64,000 nt of DNA from Lasiodiplodia sp. COLG20. Its lineage: Eukaryota > Ascomycota > Dothideomycetes > Botryosphaeriales > Botryosphaeriaceae. The stretch covers positions 4,588,001 to 4,652,000 of the forward strand of contig VNWV01000002.1 of the NCBI GenBank assembly GCA_009801085.1, read 5' to 3'. The notes beneath the pieces are model-generated. The model did not search any database, was not told the DNA's origin, and was given only the letters and a program-made list of their open reading frames with translations. Each line of letters starts with the position of its first letter. Positions within the stretch are counted from its first letter, which is position 1. Both the position numbers and the translations under genes were made by a program. This document shows, piece after piece, positions 1 to 11,581 of this stretch.

Positions 1-2874
1 GTCTCCCAGGCCTTCCAGCCCCCGCCTACCATTGTTCCCTCCCCCGTTGGCGGCGTGCCTGCCTTCGCCACTCCCGGCCTCGGCATGTCCATGGGCGAGG
101 GCTCCGACGTCATGAACCACTTGAAGGTCCAGCTCCTCGTGCGCGCTTACCAGGCTCGTGGCCACCACAAGGCCAAGATCGACCCGCTTGGCATCCGCGG
201 CGAGGCCGTTCAGTTCGGATACAGCAAGCCCAAGGAGCTTGAATTGGAGCACTACAACTTCACTGAGAAGGATCTGGACCAGGAGTTCAACCTGGGCCCC
301 GGTATTCTGCCCCGCTTCAAGACCGAGGGTCGTGAGAAGATGTCCCTCCGCGAGATCATTGCCACCTGCGAGAGGCTCTACTGCGGCTCGTACGGTGTCG
401 AGTACATCCACATCCCCGACAGGGAGCAGTGCGATTGGCTGCGCCAGCGCATTGAGGTTCCCCAGCCCTACAAGTACTCGGTCGACGAGAAGCGCAGGAT
501 CTTGGACCGTCTGATCTGGGGTACTAGCTTCGAGTCCTTCCTGGCCACCAAGTACCCCAACGACAAGCGTTTCGGTCTGGAGGGTGGTGAGAGTTTGATT
601 CCTGGTATGAAGGCTCTGATCGACCGCAGTGTCGACTATGGCGTTAAGGACATCGTGATTGGCATGCCTCACCGTGGTCGTCTCAACGTGCTCAGCAACG
701 TCGTGCGTAAGCCCAACGAGTCCATTTTCTCTGAGTTCGCCGGTACCGCCGATCCCTCGGACGAGGGTTCCGGTGACGTAAAGTACCATTTGGGTATGAA
801 CTTCGAGCGTCCTACTCCTTCCGGCAAGCGTGTGCAGCTCTCGCTTGTTGCCAACCCCTCCCACTTGGAAGCCGAGGACCCCGTCGTCCTTGGCAAGACT
901 CGTGCTATCCTGCACTACAACAACGATGAGCAGGAGGCCAAGTCTGCCATGGGTGTTCTGCTCCACGGTGACGCTGCTTTCGCGGGCCAGGGTGTTGTGT
1001 ACGAGACCATGGGCTTCCATGCTCTGCCCAAGTACCACACCGGCGGTACCATTCACATCATTGTCAACAACCAGATTGGTTTCACCACCGATCCTCGCTT
1101 CTCTCGCTCTACTCCTTACTGCTCTGATATTGCCAAGGCCATCGATGCCCCCGTCTTCCACGTCAACGGTGACGATGTCGAGGCTTTTAACTTCGTCTGC
1201 CAGCTCGCCGCCGACTACCGCGCCACCTTCAAGAAGGATGTCGTTATCGACATGGTCTGCTACCGTAAACAGGGCCACAACGAGACCGACCAGCCTTTCT
1301 TCACCCAGCCCCTGATGTACAAGCGCATCTCGCAGCAGAAGCCGGCTCTCGACAGGTATGTCGAGAAGCTTCTTCAGGAGGGCACCTTCACCAAGGACGA
1401 CGTCAACGAGCACAAGAATTGGGTCTGGGGTATGCTGGAGGAGAGCTTCTCCCGCAGCAAGGACTACCAGCCCACCGCAAAGGAATGGTTGACTTCTGCC
1501 TGGAACGGATTTAAGTCGCCCAAGGAGCTCGCTACTGAGGTCCTGCCCCACCTGCCCACCGCTGTTGAGAAGGACGTCCTGGAGACGGTTGCCCAGAAGA
1601 TCGGCGGCGCTCCCGAGGGTTTTACCGTTCACCGTAACCTGAAGCGTATCCTGCAGAACCGCACCAAGACCGTCACCGAGGGCAAGAACATCGACATGGC
1701 TACGGCTGAGGCGCTCGCTTTCGGCACCCTTTGCCTGGAAGGCCACCATGTCCGCGTTTCTGGTCAGGATGTCGAGCGTGGTACCTTCTCTCAGCGCCAC
1801 GCTGTCCTTCATGATCAGGAGAACGAGGACACGTACACCCCTCTGGCCAGCCTTAGCGAGGACCAGGGCACTTTCATTATCTCCAACTCCTCGCTGAGCG
1901 AGTACGGAGTGTAAGTAATGACCGACTCCTATATCCCTATTCAGCTAACATCCTGCAGTCTCGGCTTCGAATACGGTTACTCTCTGTCGTCGCCCAACGC
2001 TCTGGTCATGTGGGAGGCTCAGTTCGGTGACTTCGCCAACAATGCTCAGTGTGTGATTGACCAGTTTATTGCTTCCGGCGAGACCAAATGGCTGCAGCGT
2101 AGCGGTCTGGTCATGTCTCTTCCTCACGGTTACGATGGCCAGGGTCCTGAGCACTCTTCGGGCCGCATGGAACGTTACCTCCAGCTCTGCAACGAGGACC
2201 CTCGCATCTTCCCCAGCCCCGACAAGCTCGAGCGCCAGCACCAGGACTGCAACATGCAGATCGCCTACCTGACCAAGCCTTCTAACATGTTCCACATTCT
2301 CCGTCGCCAGATGAACCGTCAGTTCCGCAAGCCGCTTGTTCTCTTCTTCTCGAAGTCTCTCCTGCGCCACCCCATGGCTCGCTCGAATATTGAGGAGTTC
2401 ACGGGCGAGTCGCACTTCGAGTGGCTTGTCCCCGACCCGGCCCACGAGAATGGCGAGATTGCGCCCAAGGAGGAGATTGAGCGTGTCATTCTCTGCACTG
2501 GTCAGGTCTGGGCTGCGCTTGTGGCTCACCGTGAGGAGCACGGCCTGAAGAACACTGCCATCACCCGCATTGAGCAACTCCACCCCTTCCCGTGGGCGCA
2601 GCTCAAGGAGAACCTCGACTCGTACCCCAACGCCAAGAACATTGTCTGGTGCCAGGAGGAGCCCCTCAACGCGGGTGCTTGGTCGTTCACCCAGCCTCGC
2701 ATTGAGACTCTGCTCAACGAGACTGAGCACCACAACCGCAGGCACGACATGTACGCGGGCCGCAACCCCAGCGCCAGTGTGGCGACTGGTCTGAAGGCGG
2801 TGCACAAGAAGGAGGAGAAGGACCTGCTGGAGGAGGCTTTCTCGGTTACGCAAGATAAGCTCAAGGGCGAGTAA
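1..2874 (+). CDS. KGD1: 2-oxoglutarate dehydrogenase E1 component, mitochondrial (5' end missing)
   Basis: Thiamine-diphosphate E1 subunit of the 2-oxoglutarate dehydrogenase complex, which decarboxylates 2-oxoglutarate in the mitochondrial TCA cycle. The frame is open from base 1 and the window cuts off the N-terminus, including the targeting sequence. The exons are 1..1910 and 1959..2874. The 48-bp intron (GTAAGT donor, CTAAC branch, TGCAG acceptor) joins SLSEYGV to LGFEYGYS. 941 residues are visible; family members have about 1050, so roughly 110 are missing. Visible signatures are [11 protein letters not shown], the thiamine-diphosphate motif [10 protein letters not shown] (about residue 322) followed by NNQIGFTT (about 356), the transketolase-like segment [16 protein letters not shown], and the E1 C-terminal domain with [12 protein letters not shown]. 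No damage is seen. Identity is secure; only the 5' boundary is unknown. Confidence 0.97.
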
Positions 2875-3342
2875 AAAAGTTCTTTTCGGTCTTGGGTAGA
2901 GGCGGACTTCTGAATTGGAGGAGACTAGGGTTGTAGATGAGGGGGGAGGATTAGTGCATTTTCTCTGTACATCAGCATCACGGACGAGCTTAATTTCCTT
3001 TGTATTGACGGGGAGGGACCCCCCGGGAGCGTAGACACATGCGGGGTTCAGGAGCTCCCGAATTGGATCAATTGCATTTGTAAGGTTAGGTGTTAGTCGG
3101 TTTGAAGACGCATAATTCAATCTGCTATCCAATTTTGAGCGGCACGATCGAATCTGGGGTAAGGCTAGGATGTGCGTCCGTGATGGCGGGCCTGTCAATT
3201 AGCGCCAAGCCACGCGGGTGGCGGGCCGGTCGGTCGGAGTCGAAACGTCATCCGCGCTCCCACTGCACATGGCTCATCCCCGCCCGTGCTTACCTTTTTT
3301 CTCTCCATCTTTATCGGGACGCCATCAATTCATTCCCCCCGA
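2875..3342. other. intergenic region between KGD1 and the DUF1992 gene
   Basis: About 470 bp holding the KGD1 3' untranslated region and the promoter and leader of the next gene, which is on the same strand. A pyrimidine-rich stretch lies just before the start codon at 3343. The open frame continues upstream to a methionine at 3286, so the leader boundary is uncertain. No other feature is seen. Confidence 0.6.
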
Positions 3343-5178
3343 ATGCCTGGACCAACTATCGCATCGTCCTACATCTGCCCTCGCTGCCTGCGAGCTTCGC
3401 AGCGCGCCTTCTCACGCACGCCCACCACTATCTCGTCCGCCGCGGCACCGAGACGCTGGCTCACTGCGTCGCCACGGCTCCTCCGATCGTCTTCCGCATC
3501 CACACATGAACAACACCGCGACGGGCACAATGCGTCCGCAATCAGTGAGAATCGAAACAACCCCGGCAATGGCCATCCAACCTCAAAGAAAGAGCCGGAG
3601 GCAAGCGAGGAGAAGGAACCGGGCGCCATGTCGCGCCGGCTCGAGTCGCTGACGGAAGAAGGCCTCGTCTCGGGCGGGCGCGCCGCGCAGAAAGCCGCGG
3701 TCGAGGACGCCGGATTCTCCGAGGAGCTGAAGAAGCGGCTGGAGGCGCGCATCGCGGGCGCGAACTTTAACAACGAGTTCGCCCAGTCGCTCGCGCAGGC
3801 GGGCTTGCCGGCCGCCGCGGGCAAGGGCACGCGCGACCTGGCCGGCGCGCGGCCCTGGGACGGAACCGAGAGCGTCGAGGACGCGAGCTTGCGGATGCTG
3901 GACGATGCGGTTAAGCCGCTGCGCGGCGGCGGGAAGGTGCGGCTGCCGAATGCGGTGAGGTTGCCGAGCAGGATCGATACGGGGTCGAGCGCGGCGAGCG
4001 GGAGGGGGGAGAACAGGGGGGTCAGGCTGGCGGATGCGAGGGAGCGGACGGGGATGTATCACTTGCAGAAGGACGGGGCGGGGATGAGCGAAGAGGAGAG
4101 GGAGAAGCTGCGGAGGGAGATGCGCGAACGGTTCCAGCCGGCGGGCCGCGGTGGGCCGATGAGCATTAGGGCGCTGGAGAGCTTGGCGAACGAGCGGATC
4201 GAGGATGCGATTGCGAGGGGCCAGTTCAAGAATATCCCGAGGGGCCAGAAGATGGAGCGTGATTACAACGCGAGCAATCCGTTTTTGGACACGACCGAGT
4301 ACTTCATGAATAAGATCATCCAGAAGCAGGAGATCGTGCCGCCGTGGATCGAGAAGCAGCAGGAGCTGGTTACAGCGGCGGCGCGGTTCAGGAGCAGGTT
4401 GCGGGCGGATTGGAAGAGGCATGCGGCGAGGATGATCGCCAGTACGGGTGGTAGTTTGGAGACTCAGTTTCGGAGGGCGCAAGCATATGCGGAGGCGGAG
4501 AAGCTGGTCAATCCGAGGAAGAAGAAGCAGGAGAAAATCACCACGGTGAGTGAGGAGGGGCATTTCAGCCAGATCACGCTGTCTGGCGAACTGAGGGTAG
4601 GGCCGGCCACACCGGAGAAGCGTAGCCAGCCGTCAGAAAAGATCACCGTCAAGGCCACTCCTGTCAACTCTACCGACGGCAGCACCGCTGCCTCCCCTCT
4701 GCCGGATGCGGAGGAGGTCCTTGAAGAATTCATGGTAGGTGAGGCCCAACCTGCTATGACAGCCGAAGATACCGCCTCGCCCTCCGACGCCATCACCCCG
4801 GCCCCTTACCCCTTCCGCGACCCCGCGTGGGTGAACGCCGAGCGCTCCTTCCTGGAGCTGTCCATCAACTCGCTCAACGCCCTCACGCGCTCGTACAACC
4901 TCATGGCGCCCGAGTTGGCCAAGAAGCCGTACTTCTCGCTCGACCGCGAGCTCACCGCCGCTTTCGCCGATGTCGGGCCCCAGCTGCCCGGCGAGATCCG
5001 CGACAGAGCGCTGGAGCCGAAGGCCAAGCCGACCGGGCGTTCGCCGGGGCACGGGGCGGCGGGTGTGATGGAGAGGTTCGGGACGAATCAGGAGGTTGAT
5101 ATTTGGGATGAGACGGGCGAGCGGTACGGGTTGAAGGAGATGTGGAGGGATTTGTTTACGAAGAAGAAGGGGGCGTAA
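3343..5178 (+). CDS. mitochondrial DUF1992 (DnaJ homologue subfamily C member 28-like) protein
   Basis: A single-exon 611-residue protein of unknown function. Residues about 273-360 match the DUF1992 conserved domain of DNAJC28-like proteins: SLANERIEDAIARGQF, then a basic stretch, NPFLDTTEYFMNKII and PPWIEKQQEL. There is no J-domain (no HPD motif), as in other fungal members. The methionine at 3343 is preferred to the in-frame one at 3286 because it begins an Arg/Ser/Ala-rich stretch with hardly any acidic residues (MPGPTIASSYICPRCLRASQ) that looks like a mitochondrial targeting sequence. The remainder is charged and probably disordered apart from a conserved-looking C-terminal part ending near YGLKEMWRDLFTKK. 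Family assignment is firm; location is inferred from the N-terminus. It converges on the gene ending at 5427. Confidence 0.85.
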   Translation: MPGPTIASSYICPRCLRASQRAFSRTPTTISSAAAPRRWLTASPRLLRSSSASTHEQHRDGHNASAISENRNNPGNGHPTSKKEPEASEEKEPGAMSRRLESLTEEGLVSGGRAAQKAAVEDAGFSEELKKRLEARIAGANFNNEFAQSLAQAGLPAAAGKGTRDLAGARPWDGTESVEDASLRMLDDAVKPLRGGGKVRLPNAVRLPSRIDTGSSAASGRGENRGVRLADARERTGMYHLQKDGAGMSEEEREKLRREMRERFQPAGRGGPMSIRALESLANERIEDAIARGQFKNIPRGQKMERDYNASNPFLDTTEYFMNKIIQKQEIVPPWIEKQQELVTAAARFRSRLRADWKRHAARMIASTGGSLETQFRRAQAYAEAEKLVNPRKKKQEKITTVSEEGHFSQITLSGELRVGPATPEKRSQPSEKITVKATPVNSTDGSTAASPLPDAEEVLEEFMVGEAQPAMTAEDTASPSDAITPAPYPFRDPAWVNAERSFLELSINSLNALTRSYNLMAPELAKKPYFSLDRELTAAFADVGPQLPGEIRDRALEPKAKPTGRSPGHGAAGVMERFGTNQEVDIWDETGERYGLKEMWRDLFTKKKGA

Positions 5179-5426
5179 GATATCATCCGATTTTCATAAA
5201 TGCCTTGTGGATATTCGAACAGAAATAAATGTGGTAAGAAGGTAGCTCAGTTTATTCGCTAGCTGATCTGGTAATATAGTAAAGAACGTAATGACTCTAG
5301 AAACCCAGCTCAAACTCCTCAACATATTTTGGTGATCGTACCTCGCATTGCTTGGGACTGTAGACCTGTTCCAGCCAGTTAAATGCGGCCCCGTAAGCTG
5401 ATAAAAGGTCATTCCTGAACCATGCC

Positions 5427-7844
5427 TCATGGTGACGGGGGCAGAGTGCGAATGCTCGGCTGGCTTTCTGTCCTCACAATTCCGCTAGACTCGCTAACCG
5501 ATTCCTGCTCTACCCGAATGCCGGCTCCCTTTGACGTTTGTTCTTGATGGATCGCAGCTAGCTCGCCTTCTCGCACTCTAGACATGGAGGAAATGGGCGA
5601 AGGGATTTCGGTCACTGTTTCATCTCCTTGGTGCGGTCTCGACGAAGAATAGCAAGGCAGCATTGGAATAGTGCTGCTGATTTCCGTGTTGGTGCCAAGG
5701 GAGAGAGTCGACGTGGTCCTTTTCGGTTCATCCGTGGCATGAGCTACGAGTGTTGGGTGTTCAGGATCAGTCAGATCCACCATTGCCAGCTTCTCGTTGG
5801 CACTGGTGATGGGGATTTCATCGTCCGCCCGCTGCCAGGTCCCGAAGCCGAGCTCTTCGTGGGCAAGGCGTTGCAGTTGGAGGGTCTCGTTGATGGTCCA
5901 TTCGAGACGTTGGTAGGTATGCGTGTTTCGACGTCTTCGGATGAAGGTGACGATTGGTTCGAGTGCGTATGATGTTACAATGATGACGAAGCCGATCCCG
6001 AGGGTCAATGAGAGGCCGAAGACGCTGAAAGATGCGAAGTTCGTACTTCTGACTTTCTATTTCACCAAAGGATCAGTCTAAGTTGATAGGGAGTAAAGAT
6101 AGGTTGAGTGTAGAACGGCTTTGCGAGGGACCCCATCTTTCTGGGACACTGGCGCTTCGCTGAAGAAAGTGCACGTACCTGATTTCGACACCGAGCCCAT
6201 TCTGCATCTGTCTTGGGGCGAATGGAGTGCTCCGCAATGTATCCACTGTTCGGTCCCGTGGCCTGTTCGAATATTTGACGTTGCAGGATGGCCAAACTCG
6301 TATTGAACCAATACTGCACGTCCTGCTGCCACTGATCTTTGGGCAACTTTGCTGAGTAAGACCCTTCGATGTTGCGGCGAGACAGGAGCGAGAAAGCTCC
6401 AAGATCTTTGACAGTACTTGTCATGTCACCGACGAGGTATCTGTGGGAGATGTATCCAACGGACGCCCTCTGCTTGTCGGTTTTCCAGATGTCACTGGAA
6501 TTCACTGCATGGTCAAGGTCATAATCCTGACCGGTTAGAGAAGTGCAACCAGACTCCGCAGGTAGGTTTGGGTTGCAAAATTGATGCTGTGAGCTGCATC
6601 CAAGCACTGTGATGAACTCGTCTTTCATGTATACAGTAGTATTGAGCACATCAGTCTCATTGAAAAGCGTAAGCATCGACATTGAACGGTGTGCAGAATA
6701 CCAAGGGTCGTCCACTGGCTCGATGAAAAATATTCCCGGAGCTCCAAGGAAAAAAAAGTTCGGTAATAGCATCTGCGGTTTGAAGTTCTGGGATAGGGTT
6801 GAAGTTTATCGCAGGGCTGTACATCATGTTAGCGAGCTCTTGTGAATAATCCACGCGGTAATGTGTTCATGCTAACCTCAGGATAAAGCCTTGCTGCACA
6901 TCTGTTGCTGGACAATGAACGATGCTGTTCGTTATGGGCGATTGTGAATCGGTGTCTTCGCCATAGTAGAAGTTGTGTATCCCTTCACACCCGTCGTTAT
7001 CAGAGGCTGCGGGCTCCAAGACGTGATAGCCATCTGTTTTGATTGGAGCACAATGCGTAATCATCCGGTAAGTGAATCTGTCGTGAGGTGGGGCATTTAC
7101 CCCAAAGTCGTTGTGGCTGTCCATGGGTCCAGTATCAATCCTGAGATTGGAGGTGTTGCTCAAGCAGATCCCACCGTGGAAAGGGCAATCGGCGTTTCGT
7201 TCGATATTTACTGGAAGTGTTGCTCGGACAAAGGATTTGCAGTCTTCAGATGCTCCTTTGTCACGATAACATTGTTCAGTAAAGGTAGACGCCGTTGTTA
7301 TCGTGCCGCTAATCCACGGGTTCACCTGTAGGAGGCCAGTGCCAAGATCGGTATCATAGAGGTCCTGCGTGATGGTGCATTTGTCTCCGTTCAGGAGTAC
7401 TTCATTGCCAGTGAGCGTTGATATCCTTGATGAGAAGATACTAGCCACAGCGAATCCTGAGGTTACCAATGCAGTAGCCGCGAGGAGTGGAAGGATACGG
7501 GCATAGACGTGATCTGCCGTCTTCCGCCACGCCAATACCGCTGCTGAGAGCTTGTATATACCGCCGACTCCGTTTGTTGTGTTCCGTAGTATAGCTTGCT
7601 GTTGATGATAAAGTCCGTCGCGCGGCCGTGGTGTCGAGAGGAAAGAGTGAAGTACAAAACAAAAGATCCTCCAACAACAGGCTCCTGTTGCAGTCACAAA
7701 AAGAGCAAGAAAAGCAGTGAGAAGGCCTCCGTTCTGGTGGTCGAGGGTAAGAGTTGCACCAAGTATGGCCCCACGAGACCAGTTGGTCCAGAACCCTGTG
7801 TGGACACCGTTGTCAGCCACAGCTTGTGCGATGGAAGAGCTCAT
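5427..7844 (-). pseudogene. multi-pass fungal membrane protein, reading frame broken by one base in an A8 run
   Basis: Three exons on the minus strand: 7844..6877, 6816..6179 and 6056..5427. The introns are 60 bp (GTTAGC...TACAG) and 122 bp (GTACGT...AATAG). The product would be about 744 residues: membrane segments near the N-terminus (GGLLTAFLALFVTATGACCW and ILPLLAATALVTSGFAVASI), a long extracytoplasmic middle with many cysteines and N-glycosylation sites, a C-terminal membrane segment (LTLGIGFVIIVTSYALEPIV) and a hydrophilic tail. It resembles an uncharacterised fungal family. The spliced coding length is one base too long. The frame shifts at the A8 run at 6750-6757: ITELFF must continue as LGAPGIFFIEPVDDPWYSAH, and this works only with seven bases there. 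It is either a recent pseudogene, an assembly error or frameshifted expression; everything else is intact. Confidence 0.7.
6750..6757. other. A8 homopolymer at the site of the frameshift
   Basis: Eight A on the + strand (eight T in the coding strand). Upstream of it frame A reads DAITELFF; downstream the family-like continuation LGAPGIFFIEPVDD lies in a frame offset by one. With seven bases the three exons add up to 745 codons and both splice phases agree. Confidence 0.8.
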
Positions 7845-8767
7845 GGTAGCAAATATGAAAAATCGTGGTATCTGGATTTCGGTAGGGGATGGAGGCCGGA
7901 GGGAAATCCAGGCTGTTTTATACTTATGCGTGCCGTTTTGCTAGGCCCAGTACGCACTTGAGCAGGCCTTTTCGTTCCGGATATTAGATTGAAGCAACGC
8001 CCCGGAGTTAAGTCTTGGAACTGGTTTCACTGGACATGTTTAGAAATGCTCCAACGAACAAAGAGCGAGAGACTCAAGGCTGTTTGAGTATCAGGTGTCA
8101 CGACATTGACGCGGTGAAACAAGGAGCATGGCACAAGACTTCGCCACCCTTCTTCACAACCTAGCCCACATTTCGTATTTGAAGAGGAGTACAAATATCT
8201 AAAGGTAGGACCCTGGCGCTCAAACTAAAGTTACAGAATGCCATGAACAAAGTAGGGAAATGCTTTTTGCAACAATCAGTCTGATTTGGCTGGGCATATG
8301 TGGTGTTACAGAGAGCCTTACCGAAGAACTATTGTGTCATGGTGGCTCAGCACTGTATAAATAGCTCTTCAGCTTTGCAGAAAATACAAGGATCGTTTAC
8401 CACTAGCCTGCCAGTACAAACGCTGTTGCTGCAAGGAACTCGAGCCACAAACTAAGCCGTCCCCAGTCTAAGCCCACTGAATGCAAGAACAGAAGTGGAG
8501 TTCGCGGCTTTCTGGGCGTTGAAAACCTGAATGGTGAGCAAAAAGAGGGGTAAATATTATAACTCCTGTGGTGCTGCTGAGGCTGACAGGAAACTATTGG
8601 CCTCCTCGGGCTCGATCGTTGCCTGGATCTAGTTCTTCTTGAAGCCAAACCTGGCAAGACGCTTGCAAATATCTCTATCTAGCTCTTCATTTTCTTCTCT
8701 TCTCACGCCTTTTCCTGTGTCTCCCTTATGATTTCGCTCGGGCGTTTCCCACCCTTACGTTATCAAA
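7845..8767. other. gene-free region upstream of the broken membrane-protein gene
   Basis: About 0.9 kb between two minus-strand genes. Only short open frames occur (for example 8403-8657 on the minus strand), without recognisable domains or splice signals. It presumably holds the promoter of the membrane-protein gene starting at 7844. I see no repeat or RNA gene here. Confidence 0.5.
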
Positions 8768-9094
8768 CTACTTCTTCTCGAATTCGGTGATAATGTGCTT
8801 CCATCAGTCCTCGGCCTCCTTCGCCTCCTTCTCTATCTTTAGCCCATAATCTTCAGCCGCTATCTTATTAGCAGCCGCCCCCTTAGCCATGAGCGCCTTC
8901 TCCTCCTGAATAGCTCTCTTCCTCAGCTCCTCAAGCTCTTCTTCTTCTTTCTGGCGCTTGCGCTCATCTTCCAACCGCTTACGCTCGTACTTTTCGCGGA
9001 TGCGTTCTTCCTCGCGCTTTAGCCGCTCCTCCTCCTCGTCGCGTTCCTGCTTGTCCTTGAGTATTCCTAGATCCAGCCGCTTCCGGAGCAGTGC
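8768..9094 (-). pseudogene. untranslated remnant of the C-terminal coiled coil of the C2H2/bZIP gene
   Basis: Directly downstream of the TAG at 9095-9097, the same frame continues for 96 sense codons to a TGA at 8804-8806, then for another 11 codons to a TAG at 8768-8770. Between the stops it encodes Glu/Lys/Arg-rich heptad-like sequence (for example LKREEERIREKYERKRLEDE) that continues the style of the preceding residues EEEQLLAQKRSELKVLKEKM. A single base would turn TAG into CAG (Gln). It reads as former coding sequence left outside the protein by one or two nonsense changes. Confidence 0.6.
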
Positions 9095-11581
9095 CTATTC
9101 GTCCTCATCGCGCGCCATTTTTTCCTTGAGCACCTTCAGCTCTGACCGCTTCTGAGCTAGCAATTGTTCCTCCTCGCGCACATGCTCCTCATTTAGCTCC
9201 ATCGGATCCGCATGGTAGCCCGGCTTGGGCGAGGTTCCTAAATTATCGTGGCTGTGAAGATCGCTCTTGGTGAAATCAAGGTAACTACGCTCTATCGATG
9301 GAAGTTTGTACGGAGCGTCGTCATTGGGCGCCCGCGCGCCGTCCTCGTTGTCAAGAAAAATGCAGCGGTGGCCTTGCGAGTGCTGTAGAGGGTCATTATC
9401 CTCGTGAACTCTCTCATCTACTCCAGCATAGCCGAGTTCCTCTGCCTGGATGTCCGGGCTGCGGCGGCTGTATCCAGCCTGGTCCGCCGGATTCACTGGA
9501 GCGGAGCTGGAGGCAGCACGGCGCTCGAAATCCTCAAACCTCTTCTTGAGTTTCTTGCCTGCAGAGTGCGTCAGTTAGCGAGCTTTCGAGGGTTGCGGGC
9601 CGCCGACGTACGGTAGTTGCGCTGGGAAATGCGGTTCTGCATCCGCCTGCGCTCGGCCAGCTCGGAGATCGTAGTCCGGTCCTCGAAGGGGTGATTTTGC
9701 TGCGCATGCGTTAGCTTACTGTTGATGTATACCAGGGAAGAGGCCCACCTTCTGGGGCTGCTCCTGAACAGCCCTGGTATCAACGAAATCTTTGTTTCGG
9801 TTGTGAAAGTCTGCATAGGCATCATAAGCGTACGTGTAGCCATCGGCGTAATGATCGTCGTAATCGGCGGCGTTCAATTGGTCTGGAGCGTAGTACGCAG
9901 AGTAGTCGGTGGGACGGCGATCGTGCGGGTAGTCAAGATGGCCCACGTTCGTCACTGAACTGTGATCAGCACTACTTCCACTCGTTTTCACCTCATCATC
10001 ACTTTCGTGATTTTCGGAATCCAACGAGGGAAGCGCGAATAACGCTAGCTGCCTTTGATGATCCCCAAGATGGTTTCTCAGCTGGAGTAATGATAAACAG
10101 TCTTCTCCACAGAGACAGCAATCTGCCTTCGTCTCGATGCTGGGAGTATGTTCCGATTTTTCAATGAAAGCTTCCACGGACTCACGAATGTTGTGCTCAT
10201 TCATGATGTGACCTCTGAAAGCATGTTGAGTGTCGAATCGCCGAAAACAACCTTGTTGACAAATCCAGTAGCGCCTGTGCCATTCTCGTTCATGTTGGAA
10301 CCATTCACGGCGACCTTCGAAGAGCTTATGCGCCATATGGCATCCCGGAAATGTACACACGTAGGGATGGAGGTCCTTGTATACGTGTCTCCTACATTAT
10401 GATTAGAACCATCATTATAGGTAATTCCGGGGCGGCAGCCGTACTTCCATGATTTCCTCGTCCGTATGGAAACTAGCATGAAGCAGAAAGGGCACTCGAA
10501 GGGTTCCCCTAGTTTAGCCCACCTGGGAAGTGGTGGGACTCTTGGGCCCTTAGTAGAATCGCCCATAGAGGTTGCGAATGAAGTCTGAGATACCGCAGTA
10601 TCAGAATTTTCTTCTGCTTCAAGGTCCACGAGATGTGAGGTGTTCTTGATGGCCTCTGGAAGAGATGAAGCAATCGTACTCTGTGGCTGATATTCGGTTC
10701 TCTCGTCGTCCTTCGACATAGGTTCGTGGGCAAGATTTCTTGAGTGATTGCTTCTGTACTTCAAGTACTGCCGGCGTCTGGATATTGCTGCCCCAAGCCT
10801 CCTTGCGATGTCCTCTTCAGCATCTGGAAACATTTCGCGTACGTGGCGGATGTCCCATTCCTCGAAGTGGGAAATGTCGATATTTGCGGAGTTGAGTAAT
10901 CGATCATGGGAGACAGGCATTCGAATGGCCATGGAAAGCCGCATAAGTAAGGTAATCCGAGCATTGATACTGATCATCACTTGATGTAGTTCGGTTTCAT
11001 TATCCATAGATCCATCACTACTGCTATCACTCGATTCACTGTCTGTCGGATTGGGGTCAGAATGTGTGTCCGGTGGCAACTTGTCCCATGCCGTCTTTTC
11101 GCCTTTGACGATAGCAGTTCCTCATATCATGTCAGTGGGTCGATATCCAAAATGGTACTACAAGCCTACCGTCTTTTATGAAGTCAATCAAACTTTGAAG
11201 CAGCGCTTGAGCCCTCTTACGAATATGTGAGGCGTCTCTGAGCCGATATTCCAGAGAGCTTCGGCCGGTTTTATGAGCCCCGATGTTGCTGCTCCAGACG
11301 CGAAAGCGTCCGATAGTATCAGAAACTTCGGAAGACGTGATCTCGTGTGACAACTCTGGCTCTTTCTCGATGATCGAAGCCAGCATCCTTTCGAAAGAGC
11401 TGAAGCACGTGGAGACAAGACTTGGAATTGTGACAACTTGCACCACGCCTTTAGGGGTTTGGTTGAATATTCCGACTTCGTTTTGGGCGTCACCACTCTT
11501 GGTAATGGCTGTTCCAGAGCCCGGGCTCATGCTGAATTCTGGTGCCTGACTGATATGCAAGTGAGGATTCCAAGGTTGCAC
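9095..11581 (-). CDS. AcuF-like C2H2 zinc-finger protein with C-terminal bZIP basic region
   Basis: Five exons: 11581..11170, 11120..10445, 10391..9749, 9699..9612 and 9558..9095; introns are 49-53 bp. All phases close to 760 residues. The N-terminal part (FERMLASIIEKEPELSHEI, then RFRVWSSNIGAHKTGRSSLE) is a conserved fungal domain usually found before these fingers. A region with LLMRLSMAIRMPVSHDRLL and RRLGAAISRRRQYLKYR follows, then the finger block: CPFC, YVCTFPGC, WFQHEREWHRRYWIC, GHIMNEH and CCLCGEDC...NHLGDHQRQLALFALP. Exon 4 and the start of exon 5 encode a bZIP basic region, ERRRMQNRISQRNYRKKLKK. It is probably a nuclear DNA-binding regulator; target unknown. The frame ends at a TAG inside a coiled coil that continues downstream, so the protein may be truncated. 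The start could instead be the methionine at 11530. It lies 292 bp head-to-head from the DUF7580 gene. Confidence 0.78.

Noticed and set aside
1945..3198. 417-codon open frame on the minus strand
   Set aside because: Antisense to the KGD1 3' exon; it arises from that gene's GC-rich codon use and shows no domain.
3583..4563. 326-codon minus-strand open frame rich in Arg and Leu
   Set aside because: Shadow of the DUF1992 gene, with biased composition and no family features.
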